Shown here: piece by piece, positions 25,780 through 34,803 of the stretch
How positions within the stretch are numbered: the stretch's first letter is position 1
Layout: each line of letters begins with the position of its first letter
Assembly (NCBI GenBank): GCA_963668185.1
Contig: OY764162.1
Span: forward strand, 2,232,001-2,296,000
DNA from: G963668185 sp963668185
GTDB lineage: Bacteria > Chloroflexota > Dehalococcoidia > Lucifugimonadales > G963668185
Length of the DNA stretch: 64,000 nt
Direction: 5' to 3'
Position numbers and translations under genes: made by a program
Notes under the pieces: generated by a model
Database searches by the model: none
Seen by the model: the letters and a program-made list of their open reading frames with translations, nothing else
What the model was told of the DNA's origin: nothing

Positions 25780-26556
25780 ATGTACATCATCTATCTTGAT
25801 GAGTCAGGCACTCATTCTGAGGCCCGCTATTTTGTGTTAGCGGGCCTCGCTGTGTTTGAGCAGGAAACACATTACCTTGCCCAGAGCCTCGATGCGCTGC
25901 AATCCCGTTATCTTCCCGACACAAGCGTTCGGGTACCATTCCGCGCTTCTTCCCTGCGCGCTCAAAGTGGTCGCATTCCACCCCCGTTTGACTCCCTAAC
26001 ATGGCAGGAACGGCAGAGTCTCATCTCAGAAATCTACGGGGTGATAGCTAATTCCAAGGCCAGGCTATTCGCCATAGTCATGGAGAAGACGTTCACTGAC
26101 GGAGACCCGTATGAACGCGGATTTGAGGAGGTTATCAGTAGGTTTGATCTGATGCTCCGCAATGTATCCAAAGATACAGGAGATAGACAAGGGGGCCTCG
26201 TGATAGTTGCGGAGTCGAGCTACCGTGAAAACTTAGAGTTGCTTGCAGAACGCATAGCTACGGAAGGGCACAGGTGGGGAGAAACTCGCAACCTTGCGGA
26301 TATCCCCTACTTTGCTCCTGCCAAGAGCACTAGGCTTTTGCAACTGGCGGATTTCGTAGCTAACGCGGTGTTCGGTAGGTACGAGTACGGGTACACCCGT
26401 AACTTCGATCGGATCGTGTCCAGATTCGACCAAGATGAAAACCAGATTAATGGCCTTGTGCACAGATCCCGAGAGTTCCAGAATTGCTATTGTCCTGCCT
26501 GCCTCTCTAGACGCCAAAATCCTAGGGTTGCCCAGTTGCGGCTTGACGATGCCTAG
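25780..26556 (+). CDS. DUF3800 protein, copy 1
   Basis: 258 residues. The N-terminus YIIYLDESGTHSEARYFVLA and later LLQLADFVANAVFGRYEYG are the DUF3800 hallmarks (conserved DE pair and QLADF motif). Its biochemical function is not established; members often lie in mobile or accessory regions. A Cys-containing tail (CYCPACLS) could bind metal. The gene is clearly lower in GC than its neighbours and has its own strong promoter, suggesting acquisition. There is no clear SD before ATG 25780. A paralogue lies at 53924-54679. Confidence 0.8.
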   Translation: MYIIYLDESGTHSEARYFVLAGLAVFEQETHYLAQSLDALQSRYLPDTSVRVPFRASSLRAQSGRIPPPFDSLTWQERQSLISEIYGVIANSKARLFAIVMEKTFTDGDPYERGFEEVISRFDLMLRNVSKDTGDRQGGLVIVAESSYRENLELLAERIATEGHRWGETRNLADIPYFAPAKSTRLLQLADFVANAVFGRYEYGYTRNFDRIVSRFDQDENQINGLVHRSREFQNCYCPACLSRRQNPRVAQLRLDDA

Positions 26557-26644
26557 AGCAATCGCGTTCAGAAGCGGGAAGCACAGCGTCCGCGTCGAGT
26601 CCGATGCCTACCAAGTCTGAACAGTTGTGAGCGGAGTTCGCGCG

Positions 26645-26674
26645 TTGCCCAAGCCGCCCCGCGTATGCTATATT
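26645..26674 (+). promoter_or_regulatory. Promoter of the infC-rpmI-rplT operon
   Basis: TTGCCC at 26645-26650, 18 nt, then TATATT at 26669-26674 with an extended -10 TG at 26666. The predicted start near 26681 leaves a short ~46-nt leader. Confidence 0.5.
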
Positions 26675-26726
26675 CAACCCTTCCTGAACCGGGCTCAGTT
26701 ATACTGGATCGTAGAAAGGCAACGGG

Positions 26727-27308
26727 ATTCCCAAGGACTATAGAACCAACCAACGCATAAGGGTCCCCGAAGTCCGCGTGGTGGACGAGCGGGGCAAGCA
26801 GCTCGGCGTTATGCCAACGCGTACGGCGCTGGAACTGGCTAACGAGCGAGGGTTCGACCTTGTGGAGGTGGCGCCCGGCGCGAGTCCTCCAGTGTGCAGG
26901 CTGATGGACTACGGGAGATTCCGGTACGAAGCCGCGAGGAAGGAACGGGAAGCCAGAAAGATCAACAAGGCCCGGTCCGGTCACGAACTCCGCGAGGTGC
27001 GGATGAAGACACGGATCGGGAAGCATGACCTGGACGCCAAGATCAGGCTCGTCAGGCGGCTCTTGGGACAGGGAGCGAAGGTCCGAGTGTCTGTGATGTT
27101 CAGGGGGCGTGAGATTACGCATCCGGAGCTCGGGATGATGCTCCTGAAGTCGGTGGCCGAAGAGCTCACCGAGGAGGCGTTGCTGGAGCGGCCACCCACG
27201 ATGGAAGGCAGGTTCCTGGCAATGGTCCTGGCGCCGGACAAGGGCGGGAAGCCGGCTGAGCCGTCTAGCCAAAAGGGAAAGAAGGAACTGCAGGGTGCCG
27301 AAGCTTAA
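26727..27308 (+). CDS. infC: Translation initiation factor IF-3 (AUU start)
   Basis: 193 residues. IF-3 binds the 30S subunit and checks the start codon. The frame must include the conserved N-terminus DYRTNQRIRVPEVRVVDERG, which starts upstream of the first GTG (26778). The only plausible start is ATT 26727: GAAAGG lies 7 nt upstream and an in-frame TAG at 26712 closes the frame. AUU is the start used by infC in E. coli, where IF-3 discriminates against it for autoregulation. The C-domain shows EVRMKTRIGKHDL and FRGREITHPELG. It overlaps rpmI by 14 bp. Confidence 0.92.
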   Translation: MPKDYRTNQRIRVPEVRVVDERGKQLGVMPTRTALELANERGFDLVEVAPGASPPVCRLMDYGRFRYEAARKEREARKINKARSGHELREVRMKTRIGKHDLDAKIRLVRRLLGQGAKVRVSVMFRGREITHPELGMMLLKSVAEELTEEALLERPPTMEGRFLAMVLAPDKGGKPAEPSSQKGKKELQGAEA

Positions 27309-27492
27309 GACTCACAAGGGCGCGAAGAAACGCTTCAAGATATCCGGTTCAGGGAAGGCGCTGAGGATGAAGGGCCTCAGAAGCCACCTGAGAAGGAAGA
27401 AGCACAGCAAGGTAAAGCGCCTGTACGGGAAGAAGATTGAGATGACAGGCGAGGCGGGCCGCCGCGTGAAGCGGCTGCTCCCATATTCCTGA
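27295..27492 (+). CDS. rpmI: 50S ribosomal protein L35
   Basis: 65 residues with GTG start. PKLKTHKGAKKRFKISGSGK is the typical L35 N-terminus, and the basic body (RSHLRRKKHSKVKRL) binds 23S rRNA in the large subunit. It overlaps the end of infC, consistent with coupled translation. Confidence 0.95.
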   Translation: MPKLKTHKGAKKRFKISGSGKALRMKGLRSHLRRKKHSKVKRLYGKKIEMTGEAGRRVKRLLPYS

Positions 27493-27510
27493 TCAGGTTG
27501 AGGAAGTAAG

Positions 27511-27876
27511 GTGACCAGAGTTAAGCGGGGCGTCACGAGGCACCGCAGACACAAGAAGGTACTCAAGCAGACAAAGGGGCACCGGACCGGTCGGCACAAG
27601 TTGTACCGGACGGCGCGCGAGTCGCTGCTCCACGCCCTCCAGTATGCCTACAACCACCGCCGGGAAAAGAAGGGTGACATGCGCCGGCTGTGGAACATCC
27701 GGATCAACGCGGCTGCGCGGGCGAACGGCATCACGTACAGCAAGCTGATGCACGGCCTTCGACTCCAGGGGGCGGGCATCAACCGCAAGATGCTGGCGGA
27801 CCTGGCAATCCGCGATCCCGAGGCGTTCGCGGACATCGCGCGGCAGGCGGCCGAGCAGTTGGAAGAGGCAGCTTAG
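27511..27876 (+). CDS. rplT: 50S ribosomal protein L20
   Basis: 121 residues with GTG start and GAGG about 8 nt upstream. TRVKRGVTRHRRHKKVLKQT and RRLWNIRINAAARANGITYS are L20 signatures. It binds 23S rRNA early in 50S assembly and in many bacteria represses this operon by binding its mRNA. It is last in infC-rpmI-rplT, convergent with the sco gene. Confidence 0.95.
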   Translation: MTRVKRGVTRHRRHKKVLKQTKGHRTGRHKLYRTARESLLHALQYAYNHRREKKGDMRRLWNIRINAAARANGITYSKLMHGLRLQGAGINRKMLADLAIRDPEAFADIARQAAEQLEEAA

Positions 27877-27945
27877 ACCAACGGTTGCATTCAGCGGCGC
27901 ACTCCGACCATGCGAGGCGCGTCCAAGTGAGACCGGCCTACTCCC

Positions 27946-28626
27946 CTACTCGTTCAGCAGCAAGCCTACGTCGTGCACGATGTCCGCAGGGTCCATCGGC
28001 AACGTGAACAGCACCCTCTGTACGCCGTCGCGGTCGATAAGGTACACGGGAGCGGAGTGATCTACGGTGTAGCGTAGTTCAGCGCCCTGGTAGAGGGCAT
28101 CGACCCCGGAAAGATCGCCGTCCCCATTGCCGATGTCCGCTCCGTTCTCGGCTATGTCCATGCGGACGGGATCCACGTAGTAGGCGTCCCAGACCGGGCG
28201 CAGTTCTTCTTCCGAACCTACGAGGTAGCTCCAATCGTCCTGCATTTGCCATGCTTCCGAGTATTCAAGCGCGGCTTCGACAGTATCTCGCTCCGGGTCC
28301 ACGCTGACGACAACGATCGACACTTCACCTGCGCGCTCGTCCAGCAGACGGTGGACGTTGCGGACATGGTCGGCCACCACGGGACAGATGTCGGGGCAGT
28401 GCGTGTAAAGGAAGGTGAGCAGGACCACGTTGCCTGCGTGTTCGGAGAGGCTGCGGCTGCGCCCGAACTGATCGGTGAGCTCAAAGTCAGCGGCGACCGA
28501 GCGGGAGGTGAGTTCGGTCCCCCTGGGCGGACCGGCAGAGGAGCAGGCGGTCAGCGCGGAAAGGAACAGCGCGGCCACGAGGAGGAAGGCTACGGCTTGC
28601 GATCGTGCCCAATGCACCCCGGGCAT
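27946..28626 (-). CDS. SCO1/SenC-family copper chaperone lipoprotein
   Basis: 226 residues. A signal peptide with lipobox LTAC (residues ~25-28) would anchor it outside the membrane. The thioredoxin-like domain has the copper site HCPDICP and the distal His in TVDHSAPVYLIDRDG. SCO proteins deliver copper to the CuA site of cytochrome oxidase subunit II, and the gene is last in the oxidase operon, so the assignment is firm. It is convergent with rplT with 69 bp between. Confidence 0.92.
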   Translation of the reverse strand: MPGVHWARSQAVAFLLVAALFLSALTACSSAGPPRGTELTSRSVAADFELTDQFGRSRSLSEHAGNVVLLTFLYTHCPDICPVVADHVRNVHRLLDERAGEVSIVVVSVDPERDTVEAALEYSEAWQMQDDWSYLVGSEEELRPVWDAYYVDPVRMDIAENGADIGNGDGDLSGVDALYQGAELRYTVDHSAPVYLIDRDGVQRVLFTLPMDPADIVHDVGLLLNE

Positions 28627-28640
28627 CCAATGCGACGCAG

Positions 28641-28853
28641 TTAAGCGGGTCCGTCCTCCAGCCTGTTCTCAAGGAACATGGCCGCCAATGGCACGCCGAC
28701 CACCAGGGCCATGCCCAGCAGCACCACCGCCCACTTGTTGAACCCGGCGTACAGCACCATGAAGATCACGCCGAGGGAGCCGGCGAAGAGCGGCACCAAC
28801 AGAAGAGTCACCAGCGGAAACAGCAATGCCATTCGAAATCTAGACTGTTGCAC
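28641..28853 (-). CDS. Small two-helix membrane protein of the oxidase operon
   Basis: 70 residues with two hydrophobic helices (ALLFPLVTLLLVPLFAGSLG and AVVLLGMALVVGVPLAAMF) and a short acidic tail. It lies 14 bp before sco and 30 bp after ctaG, so it is co-transcribed with them. No family was recognised; an accessory subunit or assembly factor of the oxidase is inferred from position only. The internal Met at residue 8 is an alternative start. Confidence 0.6.
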   Translation of the reverse strand: MQQSRFRMALLFPLVTLLLVPLFAGSLGVIFMVLYAGFNKWAVVLLGMALVVGVPLAAMFLENRLEDGPA

Positions 28854-28883
28854 TCGAATTCTCCCCTGTCTGATCTTCGACGT

Positions 28884-29717
28884 TTACTCGGCGGACGCGA
28901 TTGCCCGCTCAATCAATTCCCTGCGGGTCCTGTCTTCCTCGCTATTGTGCCACTTGAAGAACGCGATGGCGATCAATGTCAGGAACAGGATACCACTACC
29001 AAGCTTCATTATGATTGCCCCAACCTGCTGGTCCACGAGGGCGTCCATACCCCACAGGCGAGGCGCCTTCACGTACTCTTCGTAGAGAGGTTCGCCCGAG
29101 AAGGTCAGCGGCGCGAACACGATGATCTGCGCGACGGACAGCAGGAACAGATACACCATTTGCAGGGGATACGAGAGCCTCTGCAACTCCGGCAGGGGGC
29201 TCAGAAGCGGCCACCACATGATGGTCGCGGCGGCCATGAACAGCAGGTGCTCGAATACGTGCACGCCGTGATTGGTGACGGACAAGTTGTACAGGGCCGG
29301 AATGTGCCAGATGGAGAAGACGAAATTGAACACGGCGAAGGCGAGTATGGGATGCGTGACGAATCTCGCGCTTTTGAAGGCCCAGTTGGGGCGCAGGAGA
29401 GGCCGCATGAGCCAGGGAGGGGTACCCGCGATGAGCAGCGGCGGCGCAACAAGCGTCAGCATGACGTGCTGCACCATGTGGCCGCTGAATAGGAACGAGT
29501 CGCTGATCTCGTGTATCGGGGATACGAGGGCGGCCAGTATCACGAGCACGCCCAAGGTGAAGGTGGCGACCTGACGCGGGTCGACGTCGTCCGCGAGGCG
29601 ATACCTCTCTCGGAGCGGGCCCACGCCCAGCATGTATGCGCTCTGGAGGACCGCCAGTCCTATGAGAGCGTCCGGATGGGGATGCCAATGGCTCCAGATC
29701 CCGGAAACGTCAGGCAA
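28884..29717 (-). CDS. ctaG: Cytochrome c oxidase assembly factor CtaG (caa3 type)
   Basis: 277 residues with about seven membrane helices. Conserved His-rich features HMVQHVMLTLVAPPLL, WHIPALYN and HVFEHLLFMAAATIMWWPLL match the caa3_CtaG family, needed for CuB/caa3 oxidase assembly in Bacillus-type systems. It lies directly downstream of subunit IV in the same operon. Confidence 0.88.
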   Translation of the reverse strand: MPDVSGIWSHWHPHPDALIGLAVLQSAYMLGVGPLRERYRLADDVDPRQVATFTLGVLVILAALVSPIHEISDSFLFSGHMVQHVMLTLVAPPLLIAGTPPWLMRPLLRPNWAFKSARFVTHPILAFAVFNFVFSIWHIPALYNLSVTNHGVHVFEHLLFMAAATIMWWPLLSPLPELQRLSYPLQMVYLFLLSVAQIIVFAPLTFSGEPLYEEYVKAPRLWGMDALVDQQVGAIIMKLGSGILFLTLIAIAFFKWHNSEEDRTRRELIERAIASAE

Positions 29718-29753
29718 TCTTGACCCCTACACCACCGCGGCGGCGCGGGAACC

Positions 29754-30068
29754 CTATGCAAACCACATGAAGAGCGCCATGAGGGTGAGAACGACGAGAA
29801 AGGCTAGAACCAAGCCTCCCACAAACGCGCTTGTGAAGAGCCTGTGATCGTACTTGAGGTGCATGTAGAACATGACCACGAGAGCGAACTTGGCGCCCGA
29901 GAGTATGACCAAGATCGGGATGATCCAGTGGCCGAGCGCGAGTACGTAAAAGATACCGACTTCGATGGCCGTAAGGATGCACAGGATCATCGCCACCTTG
30001 AAGTAGGTGGACGAGGACGGATGGCCGGTGTGGTCGGGGATCTCAGCCGGGTTATGTTCTTGAGTCAT
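29754..30068 (-). CDS. ctaF: Cytochrome c oxidase subunit IV
   Basis: 104 residues with three helices and the conserved HxxxxxYFKV...T..E entry (TYFKVAMILCILTAIEVGIF) and KFALVVMFYMHLKYD. The family is the small bacterial aa3/caa3 subunit IV that stabilises subunit I. It sits between ctaE (27-bp gap) and ctaG. Confidence 0.88.
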   Translation of the reverse strand: MTQEHNPAEIPDHTGHPSSSTYFKVAMILCILTAIEVGIFYVLALGHWIIPILVILSGAKFALVVMFYMHLKYDHRLFTSAFVGGLVLAFLVVLTLMALFMWFA

Positions 30069-30095
30069 GTTGCAGCCGTATGTTCCGTGATTACG

Positions 30096-30815
30096 CTAGA
30101 AGCCTTCGAATACGCCAAACAGGTACACCACCGTGAAGATGATGATCCACACGATGTCCACGAAGTGCCAGTAGAGAGCAGCCAAGTCCAGATCAAGGTC
30201 TCTGTCAGGCGTTATTCCCCACTTGAACGAGTATAAGAGCACGCCAAGCAGCCAGATCACGCCGAGGGTCACGTGCGCGCCGTGGAAGCCTGTCAACGTG
30301 AAGAACGTGGTGCCGAACAGGTTAGTCGCAGGCGTCAGCCCGTGCGAGCCTTCGTAGTGTTCCACGCCTTCGGTGCAGAACTCGTTGAAAATGTCAGTTT
30401 CGAACTCGGTCAGCTTGCCGGGCTCGACGCAGTCTATCTCCACGTGGTGGACGGCGAACTCGCGGAACTCGAAGACCTGGAATGCGAGGAAAGTCGCGCC
30501 CATGATGGCTGTCGAGGCCAGCCAGATTCGAAATGCCTTGATACGGCCGCGCCTGAGGGCCGCGTACGAGAGCACCATGCTCATGCTGCTCATGAGGAGG
30601 ACGAAGGTGCTTACTGAGGTCGTCGGAATGTCGAAGACGTCGATGGGGTACGGGCCAACGATGCTCTTGTTTTTATAGACCAGGTACGTGGCGATCAGAG
30701 TGCCGAAGAACATGCAGTCCGACCCCAGGAAGACCCACATGAGGAGCTTCCTGTGGTTCAGACCGGTTGTAGTTGGCTCGTGCTCAGCCCCGTGAGGAGC
30801 AGTGGCTTGCGCCAA
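30096..30815 (-). CDS. ctaE: Cytochrome c oxidase subunit III
   Basis: 239 residues. The TTG at 30815 is chosen: GGGAGG lies 5 nt upstream and the gene then starts 11 bp after ctaD. The longer frame to 30875 would overlap ctaD. It has about five helices with subunit III signatures MWVFLGSDCMFFGTLIATYL, GFHGAHVTLGVIWL and YWHFVDIVWIIIFTVVYL. A soluble insert (IDCVEPGKLTEFETDIFN) between helices contains two Cys. Subunit III stabilises the catalytic core and oxygen access. Confidence 0.92.
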   Translation of the reverse strand: MAQATAPHGAEHEPTTTGLNHRKLLMWVFLGSDCMFFGTLIATYLVYKNKSIVGPYPIDVFDIPTTSVSTFVLLMSSMSMVLSYAALRRGRIKAFRIWLASTAIMGATFLAFQVFEFREFAVHHVEIDCVEPGKLTEFETDIFNEFCTEGVEHYEGSHGLTPATNLFGTTFFTLTGFHGAHVTLGVIWLLGVLLYSFKWGITPDRDLDLDLAALYWHFVDIVWIIIFTVVYLFGVFEGF

Positions 30816-30826
30816 TTCGACCTCCC

Positions 30827-32671
30827 TTAGTGTGCGGCGCCGTCGTCCGGTTCGTTGACCGGCTCGAAGGACCATGCGTATATGCCGATCATCGCGATGG
30901 CCCCGCCAATCGCGGCGACGGCGACATTGAAGATCAGCCCGTATCCCCCGACCAGCAGACCTATCGAGACGACGGCGGGCCAGTATGAGGGCTGCGGCAG
31001 ATGGATATCATGCCCGTTCTCGCCGGAGCCGCCCGCAACCGGCACGGCGGCGGGAGCCCGGCGGCGCTTCGTGGACCACCAGTCGTCTCTGTCGTGGACG
31101 GTTGGGATCTCCTCAAAGTTGTATTCAGGCGGCGGAGAGGCGATCGACCACTCCAGCGTCCGACCGTCCCAGGGGTCTCCACTCGCCCGTTTGCCGTTGC
31201 GCCAGCTTCTTATGGCGCTGACGGTGAACATCGCCAGGCCGACGAAGAGGAACACGACGCCCGCCGTGGCTACGGCGTTCCAGAGGTCCCAGCCCATGCC
31301 GTCCGGGTATGTGTTGATGCGCCGGGGCATCCCATCCAGTCCGAGGAAGTGCATGGGGAAGAACGTGATGTTCATACCGATGAAGATTATCCAGAACGTG
31401 ATCTGGCCCATCTTCTCATCGAGGAAACGGCCGGTGATCTTGGGGAACCAGTAGTAGATGCCGCCCAACAGCGCCATGATGCTTCCGCCGAACAGCACGT
31501 AATGGATGTGGGCGATGATGAAGTACGTGTCCTGCTGCTGCGCGTCGGAGGCTGCGGAAGAGTGCATGACGCCGCTCAGCCCGCCGATGATGAACAGGAA
31601 CACGAAGCCTATGGCGTAAAGCATGGGCGTCTTGAAGTCGATCGACCCTCCCCACATGGTGCCCATGTAGTTGAATATCTTGACGCCCGTGGGCACGGCG
31701 ATCGCCATTGTGGTCGCGGCGAACACGGAGTTGGCCACCGGACCGAGGCCGACGGTGAACATGTGGTGGCTCCAGACCATCCAGCCGAGGAAGCCGATGA
31801 TGACGCCGGACAGCACGACGACCGGGTAGCCGAAAAGCGGCTTTTTGGAGAACGTGGGGATGATCTCCGACACGATCCCCAGGGCGGGCAGGATCAGGAT
31901 GTACACCTCAGGGTGGCCGAAGACCCAGAACAGGTGCTGCCAGAGGACCGGGCTTGCGCCGGCCTGCGTAACGAAGAAGTTCGTGCCGTAGAAGCGGTCG
32001 AACATCAACTCGATCAGCGCGACGGTGATAACCGGGAAGGCGAGCACCAGAAGGATCGACGTTACCAGCGTCATCCACGTGAAAAGCGGCATCCGCATAA
32101 GCGTCATGCCGGGGGCGCGCATGTTGATGATGGTGACGATGAAGTTGAACGCCGCCGCCAGCGAGGCTATTCCCAGAATCTGAAGGCTCATCATCCAGAA
32201 GTCGATGCCGTGGCCTGGGTTGTAGGCCTCGCCCGTCAGCGGAGCGTATCCGAACCAGCCTGCGTTCGGCGCTCCTCCCAGGAACCAACTCAGCTTGAGC
32301 ATGATAGCGCCGGCCAGGAAGGTCCAGTAGCTGAAGGCGTTCAGCCTGGGGAACGCTACGTCCCGGGCTCCTATCTGAAGGGGTATGACGAAATTGAAGA
32401 AGGCGGCGCCCAAGGGCATGATCGCCAGGAAGATCATGGTGGTGCCGTGCATCGTGAAGAGCTGGTTGAACACCTCCGCGGACACGATGTCCTGCTCCGG
32501 CGCGGCAAGCTGGACGCGCATGAGCAGCGCCTCGACGCCGCCTGTCAGGAACAGAATGAATGCCGTGACGCCATAGAGGATGCCGATCCTCTTGTGGTCG
32601 ATTGTGGTGATCCAACTCCAGATGCCGGTTGGATGAGTCGGCCTGGGGAGCGGCAGCGCAAGCGTTGTCAT
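30827..32671 (-). CDS. ctaD: Cytochrome c oxidase subunit I
   Basis: 614 residues. It is the heme a/heme a3-CuB core that reduces O2 to water and pumps protons. CuB and heme ligands appear in FWVFGHPEVYILILPALG, WSHHMFTVG and HIHYVLFGG. The Glu of GHPEV marks an A1-type enzyme. Twelve core helices are followed by a linker and an extra C-terminal pair of helices (~residues 560-605, YWPAVVSIGLLVGGYGLIF), as in caa3-type enzymes where part of subunit III is fused to subunit I. Confidence 0.95.
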   Translation of the reverse strand: MTTLALPLPRPTHPTGIWSWITTIDHKRIGILYGVTAFILFLTGGVEALLMRVQLAAPEQDIVSAEVFNQLFTMHGTTMIFLAIMPLGAAFFNFVIPLQIGARDVAFPRLNAFSYWTFLAGAIMLKLSWFLGGAPNAGWFGYAPLTGEAYNPGHGIDFWMMSLQILGIASLAAAFNFIVTIINMRAPGMTLMRMPLFTWMTLVTSILLVLAFPVITVALIELMFDRFYGTNFFVTQAGASPVLWQHLFWVFGHPEVYILILPALGIVSEIIPTFSKKPLFGYPVVVLSGVIIGFLGWMVWSHHMFTVGLGPVANSVFAATTMAIAVPTGVKIFNYMGTMWGGSIDFKTPMLYAIGFVFLFIIGGLSGVMHSSAASDAQQQDTYFIIAHIHYVLFGGSIMALLGGIYYWFPKITGRFLDEKMGQITFWIIFIGMNITFFPMHFLGLDGMPRRINTYPDGMGWDLWNAVATAGVVFLFVGLAMFTVSAIRSWRNGKRASGDPWDGRTLEWSIASPPPEYNFEEIPTVHDRDDWWSTKRRRAPAAVPVAGGSGENGHDIHLPQPSYWPAVVSIGLLVGGYGLIFNVAVAAIGGAIAMIGIYAWSFEPVNEPDDGAAH

Positions 32672-32719
32672 GTCTTCAACCTCCTTGGCCAGCCGACGGG
32701 GCTGCTCTTCGCTCCGCCA

Positions 32720-33805
32720 TTACTTCAGCGACCTCAAGTACGCCACAAGCGCTGAGACGTCCTGCTCGGAGAGGGCGCTGTCGGGATCAACGTAAGGCTT
32801 GCCCTCCGTGGCCATTATGTTGCCGGGCTTGACCGAACCTGGATCGGAGACCCAAAGCCGGAAGCTCTCCGGGTTCTGCGGCAGTTCGCCGGCTCCCAGT
32901 CTGCCTCTGCTTGCCACGTGTGTCAGGTTCGGCCCCCTGCGTCCCTTCAACTGCGACCCGTCCGGGGCCAGATTCATTATGGCAGAAGTTGCGTGGCAAC
33001 CCGAACAGCCTGCTGAGCGGAATAGCTCGCTGCCCTTCACCTGGAGCGGGGTGACCGGCTCAACGGCCGGCGCTGCCTGGGCAAGCAGCCACTGATCGAA
33101 GTCCTCCTGGCTTTCTACGATGACGCGGAACTTCATCTTGGAGTGGGACTCGCCGCAGAACTCGGCGCACTGGCCGTAGAACTCCCCAAGCTGCTCCGAC
33201 TGAATCCACATGTTGTTGTCGTTGTTGGGGACCATGTCCACTTTTCCGGCGATCTTCGGGATCCAGAAGCTGTGAATCACGTCTTCGGAGTGCAGATTGA
33301 CGTTGACGACCTTGTTGACCGGCAAGTGCAGTTCGTTGGCAAACACGATCTGTTCGTTTTCGTTCGTTGGGTGCGGGTATCGGAACTCGAACCACCACTG
33401 ATGCGCCGTAGCCTCGACGGTGAGGCCGTCCGGGTCCGGGCTGTTGGCGTTGTCGAAAACCGTGAGGATCGTGGGGATCGCGACCACGACCAGAATGAGC
33501 GCCGGGGCGATCGTCCAAGCGATCTCCAGCTTTGTGTGCCCGTGGGTCTGCACGGGATCGCCGTCGCCGGGCCTTCGCCTGAACCTGATCGCCACGTAGA
33601 TCAGAGCGCCGCCGACCGTGACGAAGACGAAGACGGCGGCCCAGAAGATCCAGTAGAAAAGGGTAAGCTGCGATCTTGCTACGGGACCGGCAATATCGAA
33701 CGTTGACTGGGGATGGTCTGGATAGCAAGCGGACATCACGACCGCAACCAGACCTAAGAGCACGACGCCCGCGAGACGCAAGCTGCCGCGTTTTCGAGTG
33801 TTCAC
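32720..33805 (-). CDS. ctaC: Cytochrome c oxidase subunit II with fused cytochrome c (caa3)
   Basis: 361 residues. GTG 33805 gives a lipoprotein signal (RLAGVVLLGLVAVVM, lipobox MSAC); AGGGAGG is 14 nt upstream. The longer frame to 34033 overlaps ctaB. Two helices follow, then the CuA domain with CAEFCGESHSKM (Cys-x3-Cys-x3-His-x2-Met). A C-terminal cytochrome c domain carries heme motif CSGCH and a probable Met ligand (GNIMATEG). It accepts electrons and passes them to subunit I; the fused heme defines a caa3 oxidase. Confidence 0.93.
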   Translation of the reverse strand: MNTRKRGSLRLAGVVLLGLVAVVMSACYPDHPQSTFDIAGPVARSQLTLFYWIFWAAVFVFVTVGGALIYVAIRFRRRPGDGDPVQTHGHTKLEIAWTIAPALILVVVAIPTILTVFDNANSPDPDGLTVEATAHQWWFEFRYPHPTNENEQIVFANELHLPVNKVVNVNLHSEDVIHSFWIPKIAGKVDMVPNNDNNMWIQSEQLGEFYGQCAEFCGESHSKMKFRVIVESQEDFDQWLLAQAAPAVEPVTPLQVKGSELFRSAGCSGCHATSAIMNLAPDGSQLKGRRGPNLTHVASRGRLGAGELPQNPESFRLWVSDPGSVKPGNIMATEGKPYVDPDSALSEQDVSALVAYLRSLK

Positions 33806-33915
33806 CTGTGGTGGAATCGCCTCCCTATCGTTGCGTTCGACTGCTTCGACCACAGAATCTACCAAAGGGCCGATTTCCCGGTCAAGGTGTAGAGCATCGT
33901 TGGAGCGGCGTGCGT

Positions 33916-34803
33916 TCACAGTTTCACGGCTCCATCCACGGCAATCGCAGCGAACAACAGCGCCAGATAAAGCAGCGAGTACTTGTATGCAGGCAAGGCA
34001 CGCTGCTCTCCGGGCCCACGGTACAGACGCCATGCGAAGGCAATGAACCCGATGCCGAGCGCGACCGAAGAGGCCAGGTAGATCAGTCCCACTGCCTGCG
34101 TGGCGTAGAACATCACCGTCAGCGCGAGCAGAAGCACCGTGTATAGCAGGATCTGGCGCTTGGTGTCCGAGACGCTGGAGACGACGGGCAGCATGGGAAC
34201 CCCGGCCCTGGCGTAGTCATCCTTGATTATCAGGGAGAGCGCCCAGAAATGAGGCGGCGTCCAGAAGAAGACGATCGCGAACATGTAGAGGGCCGGCAAC
34301 TCCAGGCTACCCGTCACTGCGACCCAGCCGACGACGGGCGGCACCGCGCCGGCCGCGCCGCCAATGACTATGTTCTGCGGGGTGCTGCGCTTGAGGCCCA
34401 TGGTGTAAACGAAGACGTAGAAGAGCGTCGCGCTCAGAGTCAGAACGGCTGCCAGAGGGTTCACCAGCGAGGCAAGAAGCGCGAACGCGATGACGTTCAA
34501 CAGAATGCCGAACACCAGCGCGTCTCTTGGGGGCACACGACCGCCGGCCACCGGCCTGTTGGTGGTGCGGCGCATCATCTGGTCGATGTCCCGGTCCAGG
34601 TAGTGATTGATCGCGTTCGCGCCGCCGGCCGCCAGAGCGCCTCCGACCATAACCCACAGGACGAGCTGCGGACCGGGCGCGCCCTGAGCGGCTAGGAACA
34701 TGGCACAGAGTGCGGTAATCAGCAGGAGGACAATGATGCGCGGCTTGGTGAGGGCGACGAAGTCGCGCCATCCGCCGCGTGGGCGAAGCGTCTGGGCGAC
34801 CAT
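33916..34803 (-). CDS. ctaB: Protoheme IX farnesyltransferase (heme O synthase)
   Basis: 295 residues, a UbiA-family membrane prenyltransferase that adds a farnesyl group to heme B. ATG 34803 overlaps the ctaA stop by one base (TGATG). Asp-rich motifs are NAINHYLDRDIDQMMRRT and KDDYARAGVPMLPV; LTKPRIIVLLLITA is the usual N-terminal helix. It supplies heme O to ctaA for heme A synthesis. Confidence 0.93.
   Translation of the reverse strand: MVAQTLRPRGGWRDFVALTKPRIIVLLLITALCAMFLAAQGAPGPQLVLWVMVGGALAAGGANAINHYLDRDIDQMMRRTTNRPVAGGRVPPRDALVFGILLNVIAFALLASLVNPLAAVLTLSATLFYVFVYTMGLKRSTPQNIVIGGAAGAVPPVVGWVAVTGSLELPALYMFAIVFFWTPPHFWALSLIIKDDYARAGVPMLPVVSSVSDTKRQILLYTVLLLALTVMFYATQAVGLIYLASSVALGIGFIAFAWRLYRGPGEQRALPAYKYSLLYLALLFAAIAVDGAVKL

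Noticed and set aside
31001..32755. 584-codon plus-strand frame opposite ctaD
   Set aside because: It is antisense to a textbook subunit I gene and has an extremely polar, family-less translation.
33806..34033. N-terminal extension of subunit II overlapping ctaB
   Set aside because: It lacks a membrane signal; starting at GTG 33805 gives a proper lipobox.
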